Shown: in pieces, positions 45,135 to 53,431 of the stretch
Position numbering within the stretch: position 1 is the first letter of the stretch
Layout of the letters: each line of letters begins with the position of its first letter
Origin: Actibacterium naphthalenivorans
GTDB lineage: Bacteria > Pseudomonadota > Alphaproteobacteria > Rhodobacterales > Rhodobacteraceae
Length of the DNA stretch: 64,000 bases
Reading direction: 5' to 3'
NCBI RefSeq assembly: GCF_014196965.1
Contig: NZ_JACIEQ010000001.1
Coordinates: forward strand, 1-64,000
Position numbers and translations under genes: made by a program
The notes under the pieces: model-generated
Database searches by the model: none
Seen by the model: only the letters and a program-made list of their open reading frames with translations
Told to the model about the DNA's origin: nothing

Positions 45135-45481
45135 TCGCGTTTCCGGCGGGCGTGAAGGTCTGGATTGCGGGCGGTGTGACGGACATGCGGCGCGGCATGA
45201 ACACCTTGGCGCTGACGGTGCAGCAGGGTCTCGGGCGCGATCCGCATGCGGGGGAGATTTTCTGCTTTCGCGGGCGCAAAGGCGACCTGGTCAAACTGCT
45301 CTGGCACGACGGGGTCGGCATGTCGCTCTATACAAAGCGCCTCGAGGCCGGGAAGTTCATCTGGCCGGCGAGCGGAAGTGGCGAGGCGGTGCAGATCTCC
45401 GCGGCCCAGCTGGGCTACCTTCTGGAAGGCATCGACTGGCGCAACCCGCGCTGGACCCAACGTCCTGCAAAGGCGGGATAA
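45131..45481 (+). CDS. tnpB: IS66-family accessory protein TnpB
   Basis: The 116-residue protein is the IS66 Orf2 type: VWIAGGVTDMRRGMNTLAL, FCFRGRKGDLVKLLWHDGVG and LLEGIDWRNPRWT. Complete in length. Coupled with tnpA. Confidence 0.95.
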   Translation: MIAFPAGVKVWIAGGVTDMRRGMNTLALTVQQGLGRDPHAGEIFCFRGRKGDLVKLLWHDGVGMSLYTKRLEAGKFIWPASGSGEAVQISAAQLGYLLEGIDWRNPRWTQRPAKAG

Positions 45482-45541
45482 ATTGGTCTGGTCGGTCCTA
45501 TTTGCATGGGCTTTCCGATGTCGGTGTGATAGGTTTCCGCC

Positions 45542-47167
45542 ATGTCAGAGACCGCCTCCGAGATCGCCGGATTGCGTGCCGCGCTCGCGGCCTCGGAGGC
45601 CCGTGCCGAGGCCGCCGAGAGCGAGTTGGCGCAGGCCCGCGCGGTGGTCTCGACCTCGGAAGCGATGATCAAGCACCTCCGGCTCGAGATCGCCAAGCTC
45701 CGGCGCGAACAATACGGACGCAGCTCTGAACGCCGCGCGCGTCTGATCGATCAGATGGAGCTGCAACTCGAGGAACTCGAGGCCGCCGCCACCGAGGACG
45801 AACTCGTCGCCGAGATGGTGGCAAGGACCACGCCCGTCGCGGGGGGCCAGCGTCGTCGCCCGGCCCGCAAGCCTTTCCCGGAGCATCTCCCAAGAGAACG
45901 GGTGGTGATCGAGGCGCCGACGACTTGCACCTGCTGTGGCTCCGACCGCATCGTGAAGATGGGCGAGGACGTCACCGATACGCTGGAGGTCATTCCGCGG
46001 CAGTGGAAGGTGGTCCAGACGGTGCGCGAGAAGTTTACCTGCCGCCACTGCGAGAAGATCTCGCAGGCTCCGGCACCGTTCCATCCCACTCCACGCGGCT
46101 GGGCCGGGCCGAACCTTTTGGCGACGATCCTCTTCGAGAAGTTTGGCCAGCATCAGCCCCTGAACCGGCAGGCCGAGCGTTATACGCGGGAAGGCGTCGA
46201 ACTCAGCCTGTCCACCCTGGCCGACCAGGTCGGCGCCTGTGCCGCCACGCTCGCGCCCGTTCATGCGCTGATCCGCGAACATGTCCTGAAAGCCGACCGG
46301 CTACATGGGGACGACACGACGGTGCCGCTGCTGGCGAAAGGCGGGACCAAGACGGCTCGTCTGTGGACCTATGTCCGTGACGATCGCCCGTTCGCGGGTG
46401 GCGCGCCGCCGGCGGCGCTGTTCCACTTCTCACGCGATCGCGAAATGGCCCACCCCAACCGGCATCTCGCGGACTGGCAAGGGGTTCTCCAGGCCGATGC
46501 CTATGGCGGTTACAACGACCTCTACCGCGACGACCGTGATCCCGGCCCGGTGGAGAGCGCGCTCTGCTGGAGCCATGCCCGGCGCAAGTTCTTCGAACTG
46601 GCCGACATCAAGGGAAATGTCCGGAAGGGCAAGCCCGCCCATGACATCTCGCCCGTGGCACTCGAAGCGGTGACGCGGATCGATGCCCTCTTCGACGTCG
46701 AACGTCAGATCAACGGTCTGGATGACACATCACGGCTCGCGGCCCGGCAACGACTGTCCCGTCCGCTGGTCGAAGAGTTGCACGACTGGATGCGCGCCGA
46801 GCGCGACACGATGTCGAAGCACAACCCCGTCGCAAAGGCGATCGCTTACGTGTTCAAGGCGGACCGCTGGGAGGCCTTCACGCGCTTCCTCGAGGATGGC
46901 CGGATCTGCATCACGAACAATGCCGCCGAACGGGCGCTCCGCGGCGTGGCCCTCGGCCGGAAGTCATGGCTCTTCGCGGGCTCGGAGCGGGGCGGCGACC
47001 GAGCCGCCTTCATGTATTCCCTGATCGTCACGGCCAAGATGAACGACATCGATCCGCAGGCCTGGCTGGCCGATGTCCTCGCCCGGCTGCCCGACATGAC
47101 AGCCTCGCAGGTGCCGACACTGCTACCGTGGAACTGGAAGCCCTCGGAAGTCCACCAAGCCGCCTGA
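45542..47167 (+). CDS. tnpC: IS66-family transposase TnpC
   Basis: The 541-residue transposase has the N-terminal leucine-zipper region (about 5-80), a CxxC zinc finger (TCTCCGSDR, with TCRHCEK) and the DDE core with LHGDDTTVPLL, DAYGGYNDLY and the glutamate in NNAAERALRGVALGRKSW. It appears intact and sits 60 bp behind tnpB. Confidence 0.95.
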   Translation: MSETASEIAGLRAALAASEARAEAAESELAQARAVVSTSEAMIKHLRLEIAKLRREQYGRSSERRARLIDQMELQLEELEAAATEDELVAEMVARTTPVAGGQRRRPARKPFPEHLPRERVVIEAPTTCTCCGSDRIVKMGEDVTDTLEVIPRQWKVVQTVREKFTCRHCEKISQAPAPFHPTPRGWAGPNLLATILFEKFGQHQPLNRQAERYTREGVELSLSTLADQVGACAATLAPVHALIREHVLKADRLHGDDTTVPLLAKGGTKTARLWTYVRDDRPFAGGAPPAALFHFSRDREMAHPNRHLADWQGVLQADAYGGYNDLYRDDRDPGPVESALCWSHARRKFFELADIKGNVRKGKPAHDISPVALEAVTRIDALFDVERQINGLDDTSRLAARQRLSRPLVEELHDWMRAERDTMSKHNPVAKAIAYVFKADRWEAFTRFLEDGRICITNNAAERALRGVALGRKSWLFAGSERGGDRAAFMYSLIVTAKMNDIDPQAWLADVLARLPDMTASQVPTLLPWNWKPSEVHQAA

Positions 47168-47191
47168 CCGCGGCCTACGCCGGATGCTTAC

Positions 47192-47517
47192 TAATAGAAA
47201 GATGGATATGGGAGACGAAAAAGATACCCTCGAAGCCGACCTACAGGACCGACGGCCCGACCCACACGAAGGCCATCGGCAAGCAGGTGATCCAGCTCAG
47301 GAAGGCGTCCGCCAAGACTCTCGTCGGTGCGGGCCAGAAGACTGGTGCCGTGTTCCAAGCCCTGCGCTACATGGGCAAGGATCGCATCGACGATCACGTC
47401 ATCGCCAAGCTCGCAACAGCACTGCATGGCAATGACCGGAACTTGCTCTTGAAGCAGAGCAAAGATGTGCCCGCCTGGATGCATCCCGTCGTGCAACAGA
47501 TCGTCGCCCACGCCTGA
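47192..47517 (+). pseudogene. C-terminal fragment of a DUF6088 (AbiEi-like antitoxin) gene
   Basis: Starting at the IS66 boundary, the frame gives KPTYRTDGPTHTKAIGKQVI, GAGQKTGAVFQALRYMGKDR and VPAWMHPVVQQIVAHA to the stop at 47517. This resembles the C-terminal part of DUF6088 proteins, cousins of AbiEi antitoxins. The 5' part was not found left of the IS66 element, so the insertion came with loss of the start. No toxin partner adjoins. Confidence 0.6.
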
Positions 47518-47599
47518 AGGCCGCCCCCATCAGATACTGTTGCTATGCGACCGGATTGCGCATCTTGCCCTCGTTCCCTGGCCCCACACCAATGATATC

Positions 47600-47634
47600 T
47601 ATACATATCTTCAGGTCAAACAAAGATATGTATA
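47600..47634 (+). promoter_or_regulatory. Operator-like palindrome upstream of hipBA
   Basis: TATACATATCTT (47600-47611) and AAGATATGTATA (47623-47634) are perfect 12-bp inverted arms 11 bp apart. GATATC/GATATG-like half-sites recur at 47594 and 47667. It is 84 bp upstream of the hipB start in an AT-rich stretch, the expected place for HipB autorepression. Confidence 0.65.
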
Positions 47635-47717
47635 CAGATCATGTTCTTGCCATTCAAGCGAAACAATGATATGTTTTCGGATCAATATCGATCACATGAA
47701 TCGCAAAGGTATCCTTC

Positions 47718-48023
47718 GTGCCCGAAACAGCCTCTCTTCACACGATCGGCGCGCAGCTTCGCCGGGCGCGACTGGCCGCCGGGTTGACCCAGGAACAGGT
47801 CGCCGAGTTGGCCGGCATTTCCCGCCCGCGCTACCGCGACATCGAGACAGGCGCCGCCGCCGCGCGCGCCACCACGCTGATGAATGTCGCGCGTGCGCTC
47901 GGGCTCGAGATGATGTTGATCCCGCAATTCCTGGTGCCGGCGGTCGACACACTGCTCAGCCCCGAATCCGGGGAGGATGCCCCGGCCTTCGTCCCCCAGC
48001 CGGAGCCTGACGATGAGCGCTGA
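47718..48023 (+). CDS. hipB: HipB-like antitoxin, XRE family
   Basis: The 101-residue protein has a Cro/C1 helix-turn-helix (IGAQLRRARLAAGLTQEQVA, ISRPRYRDIETGAAAARATT). Start is GTG with AAAGG 8 bases upstream. It overlaps hipA by 11 bp. As in other HipBA pairs it should bind the upstream palindrome and neutralise HipA. Confidence 0.9.
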   Translation: MPETASLHTIGAQLRRARLAAGLTQEQVAELAGISRPRYRDIETGAAAARATTLMNVARALGLEMMLIPQFLVPAVDTLLSPESGEDAPAFVPQPEPDDER

Positions 48024-49254
48024 ACGCACCGCCACCAACGTTCAGGCGCTGGATATCTTCCTGAACGAGCACAGGGTCGGTACCATCATCCGAACCCCGG
48101 GCGATTTCAACGCCTTCAGCTTTGATCCGGCCTATCGCGCGACAGGTGGATACCCCATCCTCAGTCTATCCTTCCGGGCGGCGAATGGCGGGCTGCGCAA
48201 GGATCCGCGGCCAATCGCAGGTGCCCTGCCGGCCTTCTTCGCCAACCTGCTTCCCGAGGACAAGCTGCGCGACGCGATGGAAAAGCATCACGCCGGGCGC
48301 GTCCGTCCCGGCAATGACTTCGACCTGCTCGCAGCGCTCGGGGCCGATCTGCCTGGCGCGGTGCGCGCTCTGCCGGGAGACGGCCCTGCCCTGGCCCCGG
48401 CGAAGCCCACGCAGACGGCACCGAAAGCCCGCTTCTCGCTGGCCGGCGTCCAGATGAAGCTCTCGGTGATGAAGAACACCGGCAAAGGTGGCGGGCTGAC
48501 CGTGCCACTCGGCGACGGCGACGGAGAATATATCGCCAAGTTCCCCTCCACGGCTTTTCCGGCGGTGTCGGAGAACGAATTTGCCAACCTCGCACTGGCC
48601 GAAGCGATCGGCATGGAGGTGCCCGAGCGCGAGCTGGTTACCCGTGACCAGTTCGACGGCATCCCGGAAGAATTCGAGACCATGACCGAGGGGCGGGTCC
48701 TGCTGCTGCGCCGCTTCGATCGCGGGCCGGGCGGCCAGCGCATCCATATCAAGGATTTCGCCCAAGTGTTCGGCATTCCCCCCGCGCGCAAATACGAGGG
48801 CGCAGCCTATCACGACATAGCATCAGCGCTCAGCATAGCCATTTCTCCGTTGGCGGCGCTGGAGTTCGTCCGGCGTCTCGCGCTCTCGGTGATCATGGGC
48901 AACGGCGACATGCACCTGAAAAACTGGTCGCTGATCTACCCCGGAGACGGCAACACCCCTGCCCTCGCGCCCGTCTACGACCTGCTCTCGACCATCCCTT
49001 ATCTTCCTGCGGACGACCTGGCCCTATCGCTCGGCGGCGAGCGCGCCTTCAAAGCACTGACCTCAGCGCGCTGGAAGGCTTTCGCCAACCGCGCCAAGCT
49101 CCCCGAACCCGCCGTTTTGAAGGCGGTTGCCGAAACCGTTCAGGCGGTCGATGCGCATTGGTGGGATCTGCCCGAACGCGCCGTCGTACCCGGCGCGGTC
49201 CTGGAGCGCATCGACGCCCATGTCCGGACAATGACGGCCGTTCTGGTCGGGTGA
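48013..49254 (+). CDS. hipA: HipA-like serine/threonine kinase toxin
   Basis: The 413-residue protein starts at ATG 48013 within hipB. Couple_hipA-type N-terminal domain (1-115), the HipA conserved FSLAGVQMKLS, catalytic loop GNGDMHLKN (D299) and metal-binding DLLST (D323). In E. coli HipA phosphorylates GltX and induces dormancy; the target here is unknown. The kinase residues look intact. Confidence 0.9.
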   Translation: MSAERTATNVQALDIFLNEHRVGTIIRTPGDFNAFSFDPAYRATGGYPILSLSFRAANGGLRKDPRPIAGALPAFFANLLPEDKLRDAMEKHHAGRVRPGNDFDLLAALGADLPGAVRALPGDGPALAPAKPTQTAPKARFSLAGVQMKLSVMKNTGKGGGLTVPLGDGDGEYIAKFPSTAFPAVSENEFANLALAEAIGMEVPERELVTRDQFDGIPEEFETMTEGRVLLLRRFDRGPGGQRIHIKDFAQVFGIPPARKYEGAAYHDIASALSIAISPLAALEFVRRLALSVIMGNGDMHLKNWSLIYPGDGNTPALAPVYDLLSTIPYLPADDLALSLGGERAFKALTSARWKAFANRAKLPEPAVLKAVAETVQAVDAHWWDLPERAVVPGAVLERIDAHVRTMTAVLVG

Positions 49255-49677
49255 CCGGGCGACCGAGGTCGGGAATTTCCAGACCAGCCCCAGTTGGGGA
49301 TCATGGATCAGCAAGCCATATCGACAATGACGATCGGTCCAGTCTCACGGCGGGACGGACACCTCATTCGGACGAAGTTCATTGAGCTTGCGCAGGTCGC
49401 ATGAAGATCGAGGCTACGGCGGCTGAATCGCGACGCATCGCGCGAATAAGAAGGAAACAAAGCACGAAAACTCGTGTGCAAATACTGCACAAAGAAGTCA
49501 TCAAGTACTTGATTTAGAATACAAATCACCCTATCCATCAAAGGCTCCAGCCAGGCATCGGTCCGGCGCGGGAAGCTCATCTTCCATGCCTGTGCGCGCG
49601 CCTTCCCCTCGGTCGTGGCTGATTTCGCTGGCTTCCAGATCCGAGCCACCGCATCGCCCGGTAGAGAAGAGTTCCAG
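49255..49677. other. Interval without a supportable gene after hipA
   Basis: About 420 bp. Open frames on the minus strand are rich in arginine and serine in the manner of shadow frames. A stretch of lower GC at 49380-49540 differs from its flanks. Nothing recognised. Confidence 0.4.
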
Positions 49678-49968
49678 TCAGGCCGCGAACGGTCCGCACC
49701 CCCCATGGGCGTCGATCATCGGCGCGATGATCTCCTCCCAATTCTTGCGGTCCGCATCACCGATCTTGGCGGCGATCTTCAGGGACAAGCGTGACACAAG
49801 ATCACTGCCAACCGCCGGACCATGGTTCCGGAACGCGAGATGGCCTTGCCCGGCAAAACCTCCTGCGCAAAACAGCGATGTCAGATAGCAGGAAACCCCT
49901 GCGAGGGTTTCAATTAGAAAGTCCTCTCCAGGTTTCAAGTCCATTTCCAGCTTACCAATAATGCTCAA
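49678..49968 (-). CDS. Possible small hypothetical protein
   Basis: A 96-residue frame (TTG start, or ATG at residue 9: MDLKPGEDFLIETLAG) with a hydrophobic middle (SCYLTSLFCAGGFAGQGH) and an ordinary composition. It starts within the last codons of the decayed M48 gene. No family or ribosome binding site supports it strongly, and it may be part of the decayed locus. Confidence 0.35.
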   Translation of the reverse strand: MSIIGKLEMDLKPGEDFLIETLAGVSCYLTSLFCAGGFAGQGHLAFRNHGPAVGSDLVSRLSLKIAAKIGDADRKNWEEIIAPMIDAHGGCGPFAA

Positions 49969-50481
49969 ATCCCGGAACTTCGGGACGCCCGGCCAGAAAC
50001 AGCGGCGGGTTCAGCAGCAGAAGCATCTCGCCGAGCCAGAAAACGCCGAACACTGCCCGCGACATCGCGTCGGCCGGCCCCATGTTTCAGAGGTCGCGAT
50101 GGACGGTGTGCGCGACCTCGTGCGCAAGCACGCCCTGCAATTCCTGCTGGTCGAGCCACAGCAGCAGGCCGTCGGCGATGCAGACCGCGCGCTCCTCCGG
50201 CGCACCGACTGCGAATGCGTTGGGCAGGCGGCTGGGCATGAAGTAGAGTTCCGGTCACTCGGCGAACCGGCCCGGCACGCCAGGGCCCCCATCAGGTGGA
50301 CGCCCTCGGAAGATCCTCACCACCAAGCCTGTGCGCGTTATAGAATGAGAGCAGCAGGCGCCGCGACGAGCATGGCGCCCGCAACGATCGGAACCTGCGC
50401 TCCTTCCGTCCAGGCCCAGGCGATCAGCCCCATACCGCCGATCAGCGGCGCAGACTGCGCCGGATTGTGGACGTGATGCCT
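49963..50481 (-). pseudogene. Decayed M48-type zinc metallopeptidase gene
   Basis: Translating the minus strand in pieces gives a membrane segment (SAPLIGGMGLIAWAWTEG, 50338-50481, then a stop), next the frame LYFMPSRLPNAFAVGAPEER, and the zinc motif HEVAHTVHRDL followed directly by TGA (50087-50089). Reading on in phase gives NMGPADAMSRAVFGVFWLGE and LLLLNPPLFLAGRPEVPGF. At least two stops and a frame change show that the gene is dead. Confidence 0.7.
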
Positions 50482-50738
50482 TCGCGCGAGGATGACGGCG
50501 AGTCCTTCCGCTGCCCCTGGCGAGCGCCGCGGCGCGGATCGAGCCGCCGAAACCGGAGGCGAAGACCTGACTTCGCGCACAACGCCGAAACTGCAGCGCC
50601 AGAACGCAGCGTAGACTGAAACCCCAACCAGCCAGACCCTCCGTTCCAGATCAAGCGCTCGTGTCCCCAATCATCCGACGACGGACATCCCACAAGCGTT
50701 CCGTTGCCACGCGATCAAAGACGGCATCCATTGACAAC
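50482..50738. other. Interval between the decayed peptidase and the RpiR gene
   Basis: About 250 bp without a recognisable gene; it is the downstream end of the leftward rpiR gene and the border between element-type and metabolic genes. Confidence 0.35.
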
Positions 50739-51509
50739 CTATCTGCGGCGCTTGATTTGCTCGGCAAGCAGCTCGCACAGCACGACTTTGGCGACGGTCG
50801 GGCCAATCTCGCCGCGTTCCGGCAGAGGAGACAGCGGGGTTGCGATCAGCATCTTTTCGCAAAGCCGGTTAAGATCGGCAATCCGGCGTCCCGAGATCGC
50901 GACCCGGTAAGCCCCCTGCTCGCCCGCGGCAGACAGCATGTGTTCGGTCTGCGCGGTGAGTCCTGTTTCCGAAATGGTCATGTAGACCGAGCTTTCGTCG
51001 AGCGCGCCGACAATCTCTTCTGCCACCACCGGGTCCTGAAGGCTGCGCGCCACCAGCCCGATACGGGAGAGCCGATAGGCGTAGAGCTGAGCCACCATGC
51101 CCGAGACACCCGCGCCGAAGATATCAATATGCCGGGCGGAGATAAGCCGGTCTGCGACCTCGCGCAGATCCGCTGCCGGGTTTCCGTCCACAGTGGCGCG
51201 CACCGCATCGGTGATCCGTGTGCCGAAGTCTGTTTCGCGGGGTTCGGCACCGCTGCGATAGGCGATATCCGACGCCAGGGATATCTTGAAGGCCGAGAAT
51301 CCGTCGTACCCCAGCTTGCGACAGAACCGGGCGATGCTGGCCTCGCCACTGCCCGACAGAACCGCCAGGTCCGACATCGAGGCGCGCACCGCCACCTCGG
51401 GTTCCCTCACGATGAAATCAGCGATCCGTGCCAGCGCGTCGGGCATGTCATCCCGACTAGCCTCGATCACCCCAAGAACGTGACGCATCAGTATGGGCTT
51501 GTCGGACAT
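50739..51509 (-). CDS. RpiR/MurR-family transcriptional regulator with SIS domain
   Basis: The 256-residue protein has an N-terminal RpiR helix-turn-helix (IADFIVREPEVAVRASMSDL, SGSGEASIARFCRKLGYDGF) and a C-terminal sugar-phosphate-binding SIS domain (HIDIFGAGVSGMVAQLYAY, SETGLTAQTEHMLSAA). Such regulators sense a phosphosugar. It is transcribed with the HAD and isomerase genes and probably controls them and the divergent transporter. Confidence 0.93.
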   Translation of the reverse strand: MSDKPILMRHVLGVIEASRDDMPDALARIADFIVREPEVAVRASMSDLAVLSGSGEASIARFCRKLGYDGFSAFKISLASDIAYRSGAEPRETDFGTRITDAVRATVDGNPAADLREVADRLISARHIDIFGAGVSGMVAQLYAYRLSRIGLVARSLQDPVVAEEIVGALDESSVYMTISETGLTAQTEHMLSAAGEQGAYRVAISGRRIADLNRLCEKMLIATPLSPLPERGEIGPTVAKVVLCELLAEQIKRRR

Positions 51510-51604
51510 GGTAAGAGTATTCCTTCAGCGTCGAGCCCTGCTCCGTTCCGGCACACTACCACTTAAACAGGGGCTGTCATCACGCCGTCGTAGCTCTTCG
51601 GCGC

Positions 51605-52303
51605 TCACGCAGTCTCCGCGTGCAGAAACGCCGCCAGTTCCTGCGCCGAATTCACGACGCATGAGGCCCCGGCATCCTTCAGTCGGGCGGCATGGTCCTG
51701 TTCGACATGGCCGGCGCCGGTAAACCCGACAGCCCGCGCCCCGGCGGCCACCGCACCGGTGACGCCGGTTACGCTATCATCGATCACGAGACAGCGCCGA
51801 ACATCCGCGCCGAGGCGATTGGCGGCAAGAAAGAACAGGTCGGGGGCTGGCTTGCCCCGCGAAACATCCTCGGCACTGAAAACGCGGTAGCCGAAATGCC
51901 CGGCCAGCCCGGTGAGGCCGAGCGTCAGAGCAAGGCGCACCTTGCCACTATTCGACGTCACGCAAGAAGGAAGACGCAACCCGGCCAGGACATCCGCGAT
52001 GCCGGGCACGGGTTTCAACTGTTGACGGAACCGCTGGAACAGCAACAGATCGAAACGTGCAAAGTAGGCCGCGGGCAAATCGACCCCGTAAGTATCGCGT
52101 ATGATCTGTTGCCCAGCCGCGGCGCTTTTACCGGTGAAAAGCGCCGAGGCTTCGGGCAGCGTCAAGTTGATCCCGAGTTCCGAAAGACATTCGGCCGTGT
52201 TCTGGGCGGCCAGCAGTTCGCTGTCCACGAGAACTCCGTCACAATCGAAGCAGATCAGATCGGCCCTCTGATTTCCCTTCGCATGGTGCAGCACGCTCGC
52301 CAC
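51605..52303 (-). CDS. HAD-superfamily phosphatase (phosphoglycolate/phosphosugar type)
   Basis: About 232 residues with the nucleophile motif DLICFDCDGVLVDSE, motif II TSNSGKVR, the lysine GKPAPDLFF and the acid pair VIDDSVTG. It should dephosphorylate a small phospho-compound in the cytoplasm. The start is unsure: GTG at 52303 (5 bp behind the isomerase stop) or GTG at 52294; the frame extends upstream into the isomerase gene. Same operon as the isomerase and the regulator. Confidence 0.87.
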   Translation of the reverse strand: MASVLHHAKGNQRADLICFDCDGVLVDSELLAAQNTAECLSELGINLTLPEASALFTGKSAAAGQQIIRDTYGVDLPAAYFARFDLLLFQRFRQQLKPVPGIADVLAGLRLPSCVTSNSGKVRLALTLGLTGLAGHFGYRVFSAEDVSRGKPAPDLFFLAANRLGADVRRCLVIDDSVTGVTGAVAAGARAVGFTGAGHVEQDHAARLKDAGASCVVNSAQELAAFLHAETA

Positions 52304-52307
52304 GATT

Positions 52308-53126
52308 TCAACGAGCGAGTTGAAGGCTGCTGAGATACTCCGCCGACGGCAGGATGCCCGCCTTGTCACGGATCTCCATGATCAGGCGGGGTTCGCTTTC
52401 CAGCTTGGCGATTGCGGTGAAGATCGCGTGCCAGTTCACGGTGCCCTTGCCCACCGCCCAATGACGGTCGGCATAGCCATCGGCATCCTGAATATGGATG
52501 TGTTCCAACAGATCTCCCGCCCGGTGGACAAAATAGTCAACAGGCGGGGCGCCGGTCGAACCATGCGCGTAATGCGCATGGCCGGTGTCGATCGAGACCT
52601 TGACCGCCGAGCTGTCGAAACTGCGGGCGAGGTCGCAACGGGCATCGGGGTCCTTGTCCTCGATATTTTCGAGGACCATCGTCACGTTGGCTCCCTCGGC
52701 GCGGGAGATTATCGGGTCGAGCGTGGCATGCACAAGGTCCACCACGTTCTGCCTGGCGTTCGGAAGACCGTCGAGATTGTGGTGCATCCAAGTGGAATAA
52801 GGGCTGTGAATGACCATTTGCGTCGCGCCGACGGCTTCGCAAATCTCCAGCCCCTGCTCCATACGTCTGGTGACCAATGCCCGCAGGTCAGGGTCGGGAT
52901 TGGCCAGAGAAAGACCCCAGAATGGCCCGTGAATGCCAAGTCGGCCCGCGTAGCCGTCAAGCAATGTGCGGGCACGGTGAACGAGCGGCATCCAGTCACC
53001 ATTGAGAACGTCGGCGGTAATGAAGTCTTGAAGTTCGAGATCGCGCTGATCGGCAATAATCCAATCGCGATGGGCCTCAAGAACATCGAGCGGCATGGCC
53101 GCTCCGAGCAAGGGAAGTGACGCCAT
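52308..53126 (-). CDS. Sugar phosphate isomerase/epimerase-type TIM-barrel protein
   Basis: The 272-residue protein matches AP-endonuclease-2-like TIM barrels (xylose isomerase-like family): LGIHGPFWGLSLANPDPDL, QMVIHSPYSTWMHH, VTMVLENIEDKDP, KVSIDTGHAHYAHG and LLEHIHIQDADGY supply the metal-binding E, D, H and H. The substrate is not deducible. It is the first gene of the leftward operon and divergent from the transporter. Confidence 0.9.
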   Translation of the reverse strand: MASLPLLGAAMPLDVLEAHRDWIIADQRDLELQDFITADVLNGDWMPLVHRARTLLDGYAGRLGIHGPFWGLSLANPDPDLRALVTRRMEQGLEICEAVGATQMVIHSPYSTWMHHNLDGLPNARQNVVDLVHATLDPIISRAEGANVTMVLENIEDKDPDARCDLARSFDSSAVKVSIDTGHAHYAHGSTGAPPVDYFVHRAGDLLEHIHIQDADGYADRHWAVGKGTVNWHAIFTAIAKLESEPRLIMEIRDKAGILPSAEYLSSLQLAR

Positions 53127-53431
53127 AGAAAGCTCCGTATCTTCGGGAATCGCCGACCCAAGCCGACGGGGGATTGCGCATGGAAGGTTCAGATAGATGC
53201 TTCCGGCGCCACTTAACTACGGCGGCTGTATGACGATTTGATTGCAGTGCTCCATTTTTATAGATCAAAATGGAGTATTACTCCGCATTTCTTGGAACGG
53301 TAATCAAAGCTTCTCGGAACTGTCACATCCAACGGGTTTCAAAGAGGTACTGACGGCGGCGACGCAAAGCCGACACTCGCAGTTCACCCCCGGCACATCC
53401 CCCGGATGTCCAGCATTCCAAGGACAGAAAA
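53127..53431. promoter_or_regulatory. Divergent promoter region between isomerase and transporter operons
   Basis: This 305-bp interval drives two opposite operons. It contains the palindromes listed at 53251-53285 and AT-rich stretches. An AAGGACAG ribosome binding site precedes the rightward gene. Exact -35/-10 boxes were not assigned. Confidence 0.5.
53251..53285. promoter_or_regulatory. Operator-like tandem palindromes
   Basis: CTCCATTTT (53251-53259) and AAAATGGAG (53268-53276) form a perfect 9-bp inverted repeat with an 8-bp spacer. Its right arm overlaps a second palindrome GGAGTA-T-TACTCC (53273-53285). The shared CTCC/GGAG ends suggest three half-sites for one dimeric regulator, most simply the RpiR protein. 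Confidence 0.6.

Larger units (their letters stand above)
44724..47191 (+). mobile_element. IS66-family insertion sequence, left end not identified
   Basis: Three genes in the IS66 order (tnpA, tnpB, tnpC) are intact. The right end shows the family terminus: on the minus strand it starts GTAAGCATCCGGCG at 47191. No matching terminus was found left of tnpA between 44590 and 44723, and no 8-bp duplication was seen, so the left end may be diverged or lost. The right end breaks a DUF6088-like gene. Confidence 0.8.
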
